NCBI GenBank assembly: GCA_902492755.1 | Contig: CABUNB010000023.1 | Coordinates: forward strand, 1-37,657 | Length of the DNA stretch: 37,657 nt | Direction of reading: 5' to 3' | Source of the DNA: an uncultured Collinsella sp. | GTDB lineage: Bacteria > Actinomycetota > Coriobacteriia > Coriobacteriales > Coriobacteriaceae | In this document: positions 15,056-23,221 of the stretch, in pieces | Layout: each line of letters begins with the position of its first letter | Numbering within the stretch: the first letter of the stretch is position 1 | Notes under the pieces: model-generated | Told to the model about the DNA's origin: nothing | The model's database searches: none | Seen by the model: the letters and a program-made list of their open reading frames with translations, nothing else | Translations under genes and position numbers: made by a program

Positions 15056-16600
15056 GTGGCCGGAATCGGTTTTGAGCTCAAGCGCCTGTTTAGGCGCAAG
15101 GGTCTGTTTGCCACGATGCGCGCTTACGGCTACGCCGGCATTGTATGCACGGGCCCCATGCTGCTGGGTGTGCTGCTCCAGGTGGGTATCTTGGTGCTGT
15201 GCGGTCTGTGGGGTGTGGGCCGCGCCAACCAGGATCTGCTGGTGTGCATGGTGACCTATACGCTGCTGGCATCGCTCACGCTCACAAGCTTTTTTTCCAT
15301 GCCGGTCACGCGCTTTTTGGCCGACATGCTCTTTGCCGAGCGCGAGGATGAGATCCTGCCTTCGTTTTGGGGATCTAATGCCATCATGCTCGTTTCGGGC
15401 ACGGTGCTCTACGGCGTCTTTTTGCTGTTCTCGGGGGCCACGCTGCTGCAGGGGCTGCTGTGCCTGTGGCTGTTCAACATTATGATCGTCAACTGGAACG
15501 GCATGAGCTATCTCACGGCCATCAAAGATTATCGTGGCATTCTGTGCAGCTTTGCGGCCGCCATTGGCGTGGCGTGCCTGTGCGCCCTGGCCGCGCTGGC
15601 ACTGGGACTGCCGCCGGTCGAGGGCCTGTTGGCGTCAATCGCCCTAGGCTACGGCGTCATGCTTGCCTGGGATGTGGTACTGCTGTACTGGTATTTTCCA
15701 CAGAGTGACCGGAGTCCCTGGCGTTTTTTGCGCTGGCTCGACCAATTTATGCCGCTTGCGCTTACGGGGCTGTTTACCAACTTGGGGCTTTTCGCACACC
15801 TGGTTATTATCTGGGCGGGCCCTATTGGCGTGCAGATCAAAGGCCTGTTTTACGGGGCTCCTTACCATGACGTGCCGGCACTCATTGCGTTTTTGACCAC
15901 ACTCGTCACGACCGTCAACTTTGTGGTGTCGGTCGAGGTCAATTTCTATCCGCGCTACCGTGACTACTACAGTCTGTTTAACGACGGCGGCGTGGTGGGC
16001 GATATTGTAGTGGCCGAGGAGGAAATGCTCTCCACACTCAACAGCGAACTGCGCTTTTGCGCGCTCAAGCAGCTGTTTGTGACGGCGGCGGTCATTTCGC
16101 TCGAGACCACAGTGCTCTCGGCCCTACCGCTGGGCTTTAACAACCTTATGCACGGGTATTTTCGCACATTATGCGTAGGCTACGGCCTGTATGCCGTGGG
16201 CAACACAATCCTGCTGATCTTGCTGTACTTTACCGACTACAAGGGAGCCGTTCTGGCCTCGGGCCTGTTTGCCGGTGTGGCAGGGCTGGCGACCGCCGTG
16301 TCGTTGCTTTTGCCGCAGCAGTTTTACGGCTTTGGCTTTTTGTTGGGTGCGGTGGTGTTTTTTATCGTGGCCCTGCTGCGGCTCGATACCTATACCGCCA
16401 ACTTGCCGTATCGTATCCTGAGCCAGCAGCCCATTGTGGCGACCGACAAAACGGGTCGCTTGACACAGCTGGGCCGCTTGCTCGACCGTGCCGAGCAGCG
16501 CTATGAGGCGTGCCGCCGCAAGGGCGTGCCGCACGGCGCGTTTCAGCGCGCAGTAGTTCGCGTGTATCGCAACCATTGGGGAGGTTCTGATGATCGATAA
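15056..16600 (+). CDS. pelG: PelG polysaccharide transporter
   Basis: A 514-residue polytopic membrane protein from GTG 15056, three bases after pelF, with GAGAGGGGGAG as ribosome binding site. It starts AGIGFELKRLFRRKG, characteristic of PelG, and shows about twelve hydrophobic segments to residue ~450, as in the MOP/MATE-like exporter fold. A charged tail follows. PelG moves the growing Pel chain across the membrane together with PelF and PelD. Length and position agree with the family. Confidence 0.92.
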   Translation: MAGIGFELKRLFRRKGLFATMRAYGYAGIVCTGPMLLGVLLQVGILVLCGLWGVGRANQDLLVCMVTYTLLASLTLTSFFSMPVTRFLADMLFAEREDEILPSFWGSNAIMLVSGTVLYGVFLLFSGATLLQGLLCLWLFNIMIVNWNGMSYLTAIKDYRGILCSFAAAIGVACLCALAALALGLPPVEGLLASIALGYGVMLAWDVVLLYWYFPQSDRSPWRFLRWLDQFMPLALTGLFTNLGLFAHLVIIWAGPIGVQIKGLFYGAPYHDVPALIAFLTTLVTTVNFVVSVEVNFYPRYRDYYSLFNDGGVVGDIVVAEEEMLSTLNSELRFCALKQLFVTAAVISLETTVLSALPLGFNNLMHGYFRTLCVGYGLYAVGNTILLILLYFTDYKGAVLASGLFAGVAGLATAVSLLLPQQFYGFGFLLGAVVFFIVALLRLDTYTANLPYRILSQQPIVATDKTGRLTQLGRLLDRAEQRYEACRRKGVPHGAFQRAVVRVYRNHWGGSDDR

Positions 16601-18359
16601 GTTGATGTCTCGCCGCTGTCTGATCGAGGCGGCTGCCGGCGCGCTGCTGCTTTCGGGCTGCTCATCTCAGGACGAATCCTCGACAAATAAGGTAAAAAAG
16701 CAAGACAAGATTAAAAAGGCCGAGGCCTCCGGCCATTACAAGCATCTGCGCGATAAGGACGAGCTGTACGAGGTCTACGACGACTCGGACATTGTGACCA
16801 TGTACCTGACGGTCTCGCGCGGCAACAGCTCCGAGAACACCGACCACAGCTGGGCCGAGATCAACACGTACTCGGTGTATGACTATGCCGACATGGGCGT
16901 GACGCGCTATCAGGTTATGGGCCTGCTGCAGCCGGGCGACGAAGACGGCCCGGTGGCCGGCGAGGTTGGCTATGGCGAGGAAGCGCCCAATGCCACCGTG
17001 CAGGTGCGCGGTCAGACATCGAGCTCCTACACGCAAAAGAATTACAAGGTGGAGCTCAAAAAGGGCAAGGGTACCTGGCGCCAACAGCGCGCGATTGCGC
17101 TCAACAAGCACATGGGCGAGGGCATGCGTTTTCGCAACAAGATGGCCTACGACCTTATCCGCGGGATTCCCCAGATGATGGGCCTGCGCACGCAGTTTGT
17201 GCATCTGTGGGTGTGCGACCAGACCGAAAAGTCCAACGATACCTTTGAGGACTACGGCCTGTATACGCAGGTGGAGCAGCTCAACAAGACGGCGCTTAAG
17301 GCACATGGCCTGGATAAGAGCGGGCACCTGTACAAGGTGAACAGCTTTGATTTCCATCGCTACGAGGACACCATTAAACTTGCCGACGATCCCGACTACA
17401 ACCAGGCAAGCTTTGAGGGCATGCTCGAGATTAAGGGCGATTCGGACCACACCAAGCTCATCGAGATGCTCGACGCCCTCAACGACGACTCGCAAAAGAT
17501 CGATGACGTGCTCGACACCTACTTTGATACCGAGAACCTGGTCTATTGGCTGGCGTTTCAGATTCTGACGGGCAACTGCGATACTCAGAACCGTAACTGC
17601 TATCTGTACAGCCCGCTCAACTCCAATACGTGGTACATCCTCGATTGGGATAACGACGGCATGCTGCGTAAGCTTGAGCTGAGCCTGAAGGGGTTCTCGG
17701 ACTATGCGAGCTGGGAGCGCGGCGTAAGCAACTACTGGGGCAACGTGCTATTCAATCGTGCGCTGCGCAGTAAGGCGTTTCGCAGTGAGCTCGACCGCGC
17801 CGTCAAGGACCTGCGCTCGTATTTGACCGAGGCGCGCCTGACAAAGATGATCAAGCACTATCGCGAGGTGACCGAGTCGCTCGTCTTTGCCGCCCCCGAT
17901 ATCGATAACCTGCCTGTCACCAAGGACCAATACGAGCAGGTTGCCGCCGCGATTCCCTCCGAGATCGAGGAGAACTACAAGAGCTTTCGCGAGAGCTATA
18001 AAAAGCCCATGCCGTTCTACATTGGCGTGCCGCAGATCGATAACGGTAAGCTGCGTATTAACTGGGATGCGTCCTACGACTTTAAGGCGCGTGACATTCG
18101 CTATACCGTGGAGCTGGCGCGCGACTATGCCATAAGCGACGTGCTTTTTAAGGCCGAGGACGTGCTACTTCCCGAGGTGACCTGTGATGCGCCCGATGCC
18201 GGCCAGTATTTTGTGCGCGTGCGCGCCACCAACTCCGACGGCTATACGCAAGATGCGTTTGACTACTATGTGACCGACGACGGCAAGCACTACGGCATGA
18301 AGTGTTTTTACGTGCAGGACGGCGGTAAGGTCGTGGAGGATACGTATGAGGAGGGCTAG
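16590..18359 (+). CDS. CotH-family lipoprotein in the pel operon
   Basis: A 589-residue protein starting at ATG 16590, overlapping pelG by 11 bp, with GGGGAGG as ribosome binding site. A lipoprotein signal ends in LLLSGC with C24 as the lipidated Cys. The CotH kinase-fold domain runs from about 130 to 450: VQVRGQTSSSYTQKNYKVEL, then RFRNKMAYDL and YILDWDNDGML carry the usual Arg, Lys and Asp residues. The C-terminus (about 475-580) resembles a fibronectin-like domain. CotH proteins of spores phosphorylate coat proteins; in polysaccharide operons their role is not settled. Here it would act on the outer face of the membrane with the Pel proteins. Confidence 0.85.
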   Translation: MIDKLMSRRCLIEAAAGALLLSGCSSQDESSTNKVKKQDKIKKAEASGHYKHLRDKDELYEVYDDSDIVTMYLTVSRGNSSENTDHSWAEINTYSVYDYADMGVTRYQVMGLLQPGDEDGPVAGEVGYGEEAPNATVQVRGQTSSSYTQKNYKVELKKGKGTWRQQRAIALNKHMGEGMRFRNKMAYDLIRGIPQMMGLRTQFVHLWVCDQTEKSNDTFEDYGLYTQVEQLNKTALKAHGLDKSGHLYKVNSFDFHRYEDTIKLADDPDYNQASFEGMLEIKGDSDHTKLIEMLDALNDDSQKIDDVLDTYFDTENLVYWLAFQILTGNCDTQNRNCYLYSPLNSNTWYILDWDNDGMLRKLELSLKGFSDYASWERGVSNYWGNVLFNRALRSKAFRSELDRAVKDLRSYLTEARLTKMIKHYREVTESLVFAAPDIDNLPVTKDQYEQVAAAIPSEIEENYKSFRESYKKPMPFYIGVPQIDNGKLRINWDASYDFKARDIRYTVELARDYAISDVLFKAEDVLLPEVTCDAPDAGQYFVRVRATNSDGYTQDAFDYYVTDDGKHYGMKCFYVQDGGKVVEDTYEEG

Positions 18360-19137
18360 CGCGCTGCTTGAGCGCTTGGCAGCTCCGCCTGTGCGTGCCA
18401 CGCAGGAGCGTTACCGCCACGAGCTCAAATATCTCATTAACGAGGGCGAGCACGCCGCGCTTGCCTGTCGCATGGCGCCGGTGTTTAAACTGGACAAGTA
18501 TGCGCGGGCGGGTGGTTACACCATTCGTAGCCTGTACTTTGACGACTACTGCAACTCGGCCTACGAGGAAAAAGACGCCGGTATTCTCATGCGCAAAAAG
18601 TATCGCGTGCGCATCTATAACGGCAGCGACAAGGTGATTAAGCTCGAGCGCAAAAAGAAGTTCGGCAGCTGGATCTACAAGGAGGACGCGCCACTCACGC
18701 GTGGCGAGTTTGAGCAGATTCTGGCCGGCGACTACGACTTTTTGCTGAGGAGCCCCTATCCGCTCTGTCGCGAGTTCTACATCGAGTGCATCTGCAATAT
18801 GATGCGCCCGCGGACCATCGTGGACTACGAGCGCGAGCCGTGGGTGATGGACGAAGGTACCGTGCGCATTACCTTTGATAGCAACGTGCGTGCGGCGGTG
18901 GGAAGCTTTGACATCTTTGACGCGACGTTGCCCGCGTTGCCCGTGCTGGAGCCCGGCAAGCTGGTGATGGAGGTCAAGTTTACCGAGTTTTGTCCGCAGC
19001 TGGTGCGCGATATGGTGCCGCCGGGTGCGGCCGAACTCACGGCGGTCTCAAAGTACTGCCTGTGTTATGACAAGACCGCCTACCTGCGCGGTTTTAACTA
19101 CTGGGAATCGGATTTTGGGAACCGAGGGGATATTTAA
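18346..19137 (+). CDS. VTC-domain protein (polyphosphate polymerase-like)
   Basis: A 263-residue protein from ATG 18346, overlapping the CotH gene by 14 bp, with GGAGG upstream. The whole length fits the VTC domain of the triphosphate tunnel family: RYRHELKYLI near the start, then YTIRSLYFDD, RKKYRVRIYN, KLERKKKFG, VDYEREPW and MEVKF. These supply the alternating Arg/Lys and Glu residues lining the tunnel. In yeast Vtc4 this domain makes polyphosphate from ATP. Bacterial members commonly sit beside CotH and DUF4956 genes, as here. Whether it makes polyphosphate or handles another phosphate donor is unknown. Confidence 0.88.
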   Translation: MRRASALLERLAAPPVRATQERYRHELKYLINEGEHAALACRMAPVFKLDKYARAGGYTIRSLYFDDYCNSAYEEKDAGILMRKKYRVRIYNGSDKVIKLERKKKFGSWIYKEDAPLTRGEFEQILAGDYDFLLRSPYPLCREFYIECICNMMRPRTIVDYEREPWVMDEGTVRITFDSNVRAAVGSFDIFDATLPALPVLEPGKLVMEVKFTEFCPQLVRDMVPPGAAELTAVSKYCLCYDKTAYLRGFNYWESDFGNRGDI

Positions 19138-19140
19138 ACC

Positions 19141-19806
19141 ATGAGCACCAGGGACTTTTTTAAGAACTCCGTCTTGGAGGCGTTCGGTCAGGTCGACCCT
19201 GCCAAGATTGGCCTGTCGCTGCTCGTGGCGCTCGCCATGGGCATCCTGATCTATTACGTGTACAAGCGCTTTTTTACCGGCGTGGTCTATTCGCGCAGTT
19301 TTGCCGTGACGCTCGTGGGCATGTGCGTGCTCACCTGCATGGTCACGCTCGCGATCTCGACAAACGTGGTCATCTCGCTTGGTATGGTCGGTGCTCTGTC
19401 TATCGTCCGCTACCGTACGGCGGTCAAGGACCCGCTCGACCTGCTGTATCTGTTTTGGTCCATTACCACGGGCATTACGGCGGGAGCCGGTATGTATGCG
19501 CTCGTGGGGCTCACGGCGGTGGTGATCGTGGTGATGATTGCCGGCTTTGCGAGCCACCAGGACAAGGCGCGCGTGTACATGATGGTCATCCACTACACGG
19601 GTCAGACCACCGGCGACGATATCGTGCGTGCATTTGGGCGCACCAAGTTCAGCGTCAAGTCCAAGACGATGCGCGGTGACAAGGTCGAGATGGCCGTCGA
19701 GGTGTTCTCGGACGGTGTGGATATGCCCTATGCCGACGCCATCCGCGCACTCGACGGCGTGGAAGACCTAACGCTCATCCAATACAACGGCGAATATCAC
19801 GGGTGA
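19141..19806 (+). CDS. DUF4956 membrane protein
   Basis: A 221-residue membrane protein three bases after the VTC gene. Hydrophobic segments lie at about 20-43, 55-74, 78-95 and 100-135. The family's conserved stretch GALSIVRYRTAVKDP spans about 84-98 and continues with LDLLYLFWSITTG. A soluble C-terminal ferredoxin-like domain follows (about 140-221). DUF4956 proteins recur beside CotH and VTC proteins and are thought to be their membrane partner; no activity is known. It is the last gene of the pel operon. Confidence 0.88.
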   Translation: MSTRDFFKNSVLEAFGQVDPAKIGLSLLVALAMGILIYYVYKRFFTGVVYSRSFAVTLVGMCVLTCMVTLAISTNVVISLGMVGALSIVRYRTAVKDPLDLLYLFWSITTGITAGAGMYALVGLTAVVIVVMIAGFASHQDKARVYMMVIHYTGQTTGDDIVRAFGRTKFSVKSKTMRGDKVEMAVEVFSDGVDMPYADAIRALDGVEDLTLIQYNGEYHG

Positions 19807-19812
19807 TTTTGT

Positions 19813-19850
19813 TCCGGCGTTCTAACGAACGCCGGACCGCTCGACGCTGC
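19813..19850 (+). repeat. Hairpin element with conserved CGACGCTGC tail, after the pel operon
   Basis: TCCGGCGTTC, loop TAAC, GAACGCCGGA form a 10-bp perfect stem 6 bp after the last pel stop. CGACGCTGC follows at 19842-19850. There is no T-run directly after the stem, so a classical intrinsic terminator is not evident. The arrangement is shared with the element after rpoD. Confidence 0.6.
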
Positions 19851-19918
19851 TTGCGCTGACGTTTTCTCGACCTGGGTGGGCTAGTCTTGGTTTGGTTTTA
19901 TGTAAGGGATGGTGTCGC

Positions 19919-20923
19919 GTGGACGTGCAACAGCTAGAAGAGTCCTGGGCTGCAAGGGCCGGCGCGCGTGAGGCGCGTCTTGTTGCGGCCTCGCACGTGC
20001 CGGCGGCGCTGTCGCTGCTGGGGATTGTGCGTCCCAGCGATCGCCTGGTCGTGTTTGCCGATGACTTTGCCGATGCGTTTGCGCGCGGCTTTGATGCCTG
20101 CGACGCTGTGCTCGTGGGGGAGCCGTCGGTTGCGGCGTTTGCCGCCGCGTCCGAGGGTTTTGCCACCGCGTTTGATGCCGAGGTGCCGCACCTGTGGTGG
20201 TTTGTGAATTCAATCGGCGGCTTTGGCCTGCGTGTTCCCGATTTGCGCGCGCTGGGTCGGGCGGCGCGTGAAGCTCATGCGCTGCTGGTTGTGGACAACA
20301 CCGTGGCGTCGGCTTTTGGCTGCGATCTGCTGCGGCTGGGTGCTGCGCTGTCGCTCGAGGCGCTCGATCGCGTGTGTGCCGGCGAAGCTCCGCGCAAGCT
20401 CGTCGCCGTCTCGGTGGCGCGCTCGCAGCTCAAGCGCCATCGTGTGGATGCCGCTGCCGAGTGCACGCATGCCCTGCTTGAGGGCTGCGGCTTGGTCAAG
20501 CTTGATTTGACTGCTGACGAGGCCGACGTGCTGGAGCGCGGGCTGGACTCGCTCGATGCTCGCATGCAGGCTCACTTCGACCGCGCACGTGCACTGGCCG
20601 AGTATCTGGCTGCCAACGAGATGGTGCGCAACGTGCGCTATCCTGGGCTGGGTTCGCATCCCGATCATGCGGTTGCAACGGGAATCCTCGAGCACGGCTT
20701 TGGCCCGGCAGTTGAGTTTGACCTTATCGAGCGAAGTGCGGGCGAGCTGTTCGACACATTGCCGGGGGAGTTCCGCGCGTCGCCCGCCGGCGGCGCAACG
20801 ACACGCCTTTCGGCCCCACGCGGCAAGCAGGGGGGAACCATCCGCCTCTTCGCCGGCACCGATAATCCTCTGGTTGTAGCGTCAACCCTAGACGGCGCCC
20901 TCCGCAAATTAGCTACTCTTTGA
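19919..20923 (+). CDS. Degenerate Cys/Met-metabolism PLP-fold protein, catalytic lysine apparently lost
   Basis: A 334-residue protein from GTG 19919, chosen because AAGGGA sits 9 bases upstream; a TTG nine codons earlier is possible. It aligns to cystathionine gamma-synthase/lyase-type fold-I enzymes: LLVVDNTVAS (D126 contacts the PLP ring in the family) and later RNVRYPGLGSHPDH. The family's S-A-T-K motif, whose Lys forms the Schiff base, is replaced by S165-V-A-R168; the nearest Lys is K172. The protein is also shorter than the usual ~390 residues. It may be a non-catalytic relative, or K172 may serve instead. No partner gene is adjacent; it converges on the HTH gene, overlapping it by 11 bp. 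Confidence 0.7.
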   Translation: MDVQQLEESWAARAGAREARLVAASHVPAALSLLGIVRPSDRLVVFADDFADAFARGFDACDAVLVGEPSVAAFAAASEGFATAFDAEVPHLWWFVNSIGGFGLRVPDLRALGRAAREAHALLVVDNTVASAFGCDLLRLGAALSLEALDRVCAGEAPRKLVAVSVARSQLKRHRVDAAAECTHALLEGCGLVKLDLTADEADVLERGLDSLDARMQAHFDRARALAEYLAANEMVRNVRYPGLGSHPDHAVATGILEHGFGPAVEFDLIERSAGELFDTLPGEFRASPAGGATTRLSAPRGKQGGTIRLFAGTDNPLVVASTLDGALRKLATL

Positions 20924-21257
20924 TGCTGGCGATCAGGTCGTTTGCTTTAGTGGCAATGACGTTGTTGATGTCGGCCTGCAGCTCCTCGTAGACCGCTATG
21001 GCTCGCTCGCCGGCGGGGGTGAGGGTGGATCCGCGGGCGCCGTCGCGCTCGATGAGCTTGCAGCCCAGCTGTCCTTCGGCCTCGTTCACGATGCGCCAGG
21101 CCTTGGAATACGCCATGCCCATGCTCTTGGCGGCGCGGTTGAGCGAGTGCTCGCGGGCGATGCCCTGAAGCAGCAAGACACAGCCGTGGCCGAACACGCC
21201 CGGCAGATCTTTGTCGCACGCTTGAATGACCAACTTTGCCGTCGTCTTGTACTCCAT
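20913..21257 (-). CDS. LysR/ModE-type winged-helix DNA-binding protein
   Basis: A 114-residue protein that is only the N-terminal DNA-binding part of the LysR/ModE type, with no effector domain. The HTH is REHSLNRAAKSMGMAYSKAW, followed by a wing region with KLIERDGARGSTLTPAGERA. ATG 21257 is used with GTGGAG upstream; a GTG at 21266 is an alternative. Stand-alone ModE-N proteins often regulate molybdate or metal genes, but no such gene is in the window. The gene is divergent from guaB and its tail overlaps the PLP-fold gene. Confidence 0.8.
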   Translation of the reverse strand: MEYKTTAKLVIQACDKDLPGVFGHGCVLLLQGIAREHSLNRAAKSMGMAYSKAWRIVNEAEGQLGCKLIERDGARGSTLTPAGERAIAVYEELQADINNVIATKANDLIASIKE

Positions 21258-21342
21258 GTGCTCCACGTCTCCCCGCTAAAGTGTTTGCTGGGCAAACGCA
21301 AGGCCTGCGTCAAACCCTCGTGTGCTCTTCTTAAATCATGCA

Positions 21343-21450
21343 TTGTAGCAGTCAAAGTGCGTTAAGATACTTCCCCAGTATTGGGCGCCCAAGGTTGGGC
21401 TGGGTCCTACGAGGCCTGCAGCCGACCGGTCGCATGGAAAAAGGAGAAAC
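21343..21450 (+). promoter_or_regulatory. guaB promoter and leader
   Basis: TTGTAG (21343-21348), 17 bp, then GATACT (21366-21371) is a plausible promoter. The ~75-base leader contains several short self-complementary stretches, including CGACCGGTCG. No known purine riboswitch consensus could be seen. AAGGAG just before the ATG at 21451 is a strong ribosome binding site. Confidence 0.4.
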
Positions 21451-22962
21451 ATGGCTACGTTCTTTCCCGGTGAGTCCCACACGTTTTCGGAGTATCTGCT
21501 GGTCCCTGGTTACTCGTCCTCGCAGTGCATCCCCAACAACGTCTCTCTTAAGACGCCGCTAACCCGCTTCAAGCGCGGTGAGAAGCCGGCAATCACCCTG
21601 AACATCCCCATGGTTTCCGCCATCATGCAGTCCGTCTCGGGCGTCGACATGGGTGTCGCGCTCGCTACCGAGGGTGGCCTGTCCTTCATTTACGGTTCCC
21701 AGACCCCCGAGTCCGAGGCCGCTATGGTCAAGGCCGTCAAGGATCACAAGGCCGGCTTTGTTCAGTCCGATTCCACGCTGACCCCCGACATGACCATGGA
21801 GCAGGTCATCGAGCTCAAGGAGAAGACCGGTCACTCCACCATGCCGGTCACCGACGACGGCACTCCCAAGGGCAAGCTCCTGGGTATCGTCACCAGCCGT
21901 GACTATCGCCCCAGCCGCGATGACCACCAGAAGAAGGTCTCCGAGTTCATGACCCCGCGTGAGCAGCTCATCGTGGGCGACAAGAACATCAGCCTCAAGG
22001 TCGCCAACGACGTCATCTGGGACAACAAGCTCAACGCTCTGCCCATTGTCGACGACAACGATCACCTCATGGGCATCGTCTTCCGCAAGGACTACGACAG
22101 CCACAAGACCAACCCCAACGAGCTGCTCGATAACGACAAGCGCTACATGGTCGGTGCCGGCATCAACACCCGCGACTATGCCGAGCGCGTGCCGCTGCTC
22201 ATCGAGGCCGGCGCCGATGTCCTGTGCATCGACTCCTCCGAGGGCTTCAGCGAGTGGCAGAAGCGCACCATCGAGTGGATCCGCGCCAACTACGGCGAGG
22301 ACGTTAAGGTTGGTGCCGGTAACGTCGTCGACGCCGAGGGCTTCCGCTTTTTGGCAGACTGCGGTGCCGACTTCATTAAGGTCGGTATCGGTGGTGGCTC
22401 CATCTGCATCACCCGCGAGACCAAGGGCATCGGCCGCGGCCAGGCCACCGCGCTGATCGACGTCTGCCGCGCCCGTGACGAGTACTACGAGGAGACCGGT
22501 GTCTACGTGCCCGTGTGCTCCGACGGTGGCATTGTCTACGACTACCACATGACGCTCGCCCTTGCCATGGGTGCCGACTTTATGATGCTGGGTCGCTACT
22601 TCGCCCGCTTCGATGAGAGCCCGACCGAGCGCGTCAACGTTAACGGTCAGTACATGAAGGAGTACTGGGGCGAGGGTTCTGCGCGTGCTCGCAACTGGCA
22701 GCGCTACGACCTGGGCGGCGCCGCGAAGCTCAGCTTCGTCGAGGGCGTCGACTCCTACGTTCCCTACGCCGGCTCCCTCAAGGACGGCGTGGGCGGCACG
22801 CTCTACAAGGTCAAGTCCACGATGTGCAACTGCGGCGCCCTCTCGATCCCCGAGCTCCAGGAAAAGGCGCGCCTAACGCTGGTCAGCTCCACTTCCATCG
22901 TCGAAGGCGGAGCCCACGACGTTGTCGTGAAAGACTCCCAGCAGTCTGTGTCTTATCGATAG
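21451..22962 (+). CDS. guaB: IMP dehydrogenase, trichomonad-like type
   Basis: A 503-residue enzyme oxidising IMP to XMP with NAD, the committed step of GMP synthesis. The (beta/alpha)8 barrel is interrupted by a CBS-pair region at about 105-220. The catalytic loop reads GIGGGSICITR with Cys at 319, and the flap dyad NWQRY gives R418-Y419. These match in motif and number the Tritrichomonas foetus enzyme as I remember it, rather than the common bacterial GPGSICTTR form. Codon use is strongly biased to C/G-ending codons, suggesting high expression. A terminator hairpin follows. Confidence 0.95.
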   Translation: MATFFPGESHTFSEYLLVPGYSSSQCIPNNVSLKTPLTRFKRGEKPAITLNIPMVSAIMQSVSGVDMGVALATEGGLSFIYGSQTPESEAAMVKAVKDHKAGFVQSDSTLTPDMTMEQVIELKEKTGHSTMPVTDDGTPKGKLLGIVTSRDYRPSRDDHQKKVSEFMTPREQLIVGDKNISLKVANDVIWDNKLNALPIVDDNDHLMGIVFRKDYDSHKTNPNELLDNDKRYMVGAGINTRDYAERVPLLIEAGADVLCIDSSEGFSEWQKRTIEWIRANYGEDVKVGAGNVVDAEGFRFLADCGADFIKVGIGGGSICITRETKGIGRGQATALIDVCRARDEYYEETGVYVPVCSDGGIVYDYHMTLALAMGADFMMLGRYFARFDESPTERVNVNGQYMKEYWGEGSARARNWQRYDLGGAAKLSFVEGVDSYVPYAGSLKDGVGGTLYKVKSTMCNCGALSIPELQEKARLTLVSSTSIVEGGAHDVVVKDSQQSVSYR

Positions 22963-23010
22963 GATAAGAGCTGCACATAAAGGTTGAGTTTCAACCACGT
23001 TATTTAGATA

Positions 23011-23050
23011 AAGCGAGATGCCTGCAAGTCGCAGGCATCTCGCTTGTTGT
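23011..23050 (+). terminator. Intrinsic terminator after guaB
   Basis: AAGCGAGATGCCTGC (23011-23025) and GCAGGCATCTCGCTT (23031-23045) form a perfect 15-bp stem with loop AAGTC. It is followed by a T-rich but interrupted tail (GTTGTATTT). Confidence 0.8.
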
Positions 23051-23079
23051 ATTTGCTATCATCAGTCAAGTTAACCTTA

Positions 23080-23198
23080 GGGTCGGTCGGCTTAGCTTTG
23101 TTTGCTACAAGTTCCGCACGCAAAGAAGAGCACTTAATGTGCTCTTCGTCTTGCGCAGGACTGTCCGCAGTAGCGAATAAAGCTAAGCCGACCGACCC
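23080..23198. repeat. 119-bp nested inverted repeat upstream of leuS (structured leader or miniature element)
   Basis: The 29-base arms 23080-23108 and 23170-23198 are complementary apart from two positions that become G-U pairs in RNA. Inside, GAAGAGCAC (23125-23133) and GTGCTCTTC (23139-23147) form a second perfect stem with loop TTAAT, and weaker pairing extends it outward. The right arm ends 12 bases before the AAGGAG of leuS. No T-box consensus was found. It could be a regulatory leader, a small RNA or a miniature transposable element. Confidence 0.8.
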
Positions 23199-23221
23199 CA
23201 GCTAAGATTAAAGGAGCTGAT

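Noticed and set aside
21372..21450. Purine riboswitch before guaB
   Set aside because: The leader lacks the conserved loop and junction sequences of the purine aptamer.
23046..23221. T-box riboswitch before leuS
   Set aside because: No AGGGTGGNACCGCG-type antiterminator sequence or specifier-loop arrangement could be found; the nested repeat has a different architecture.
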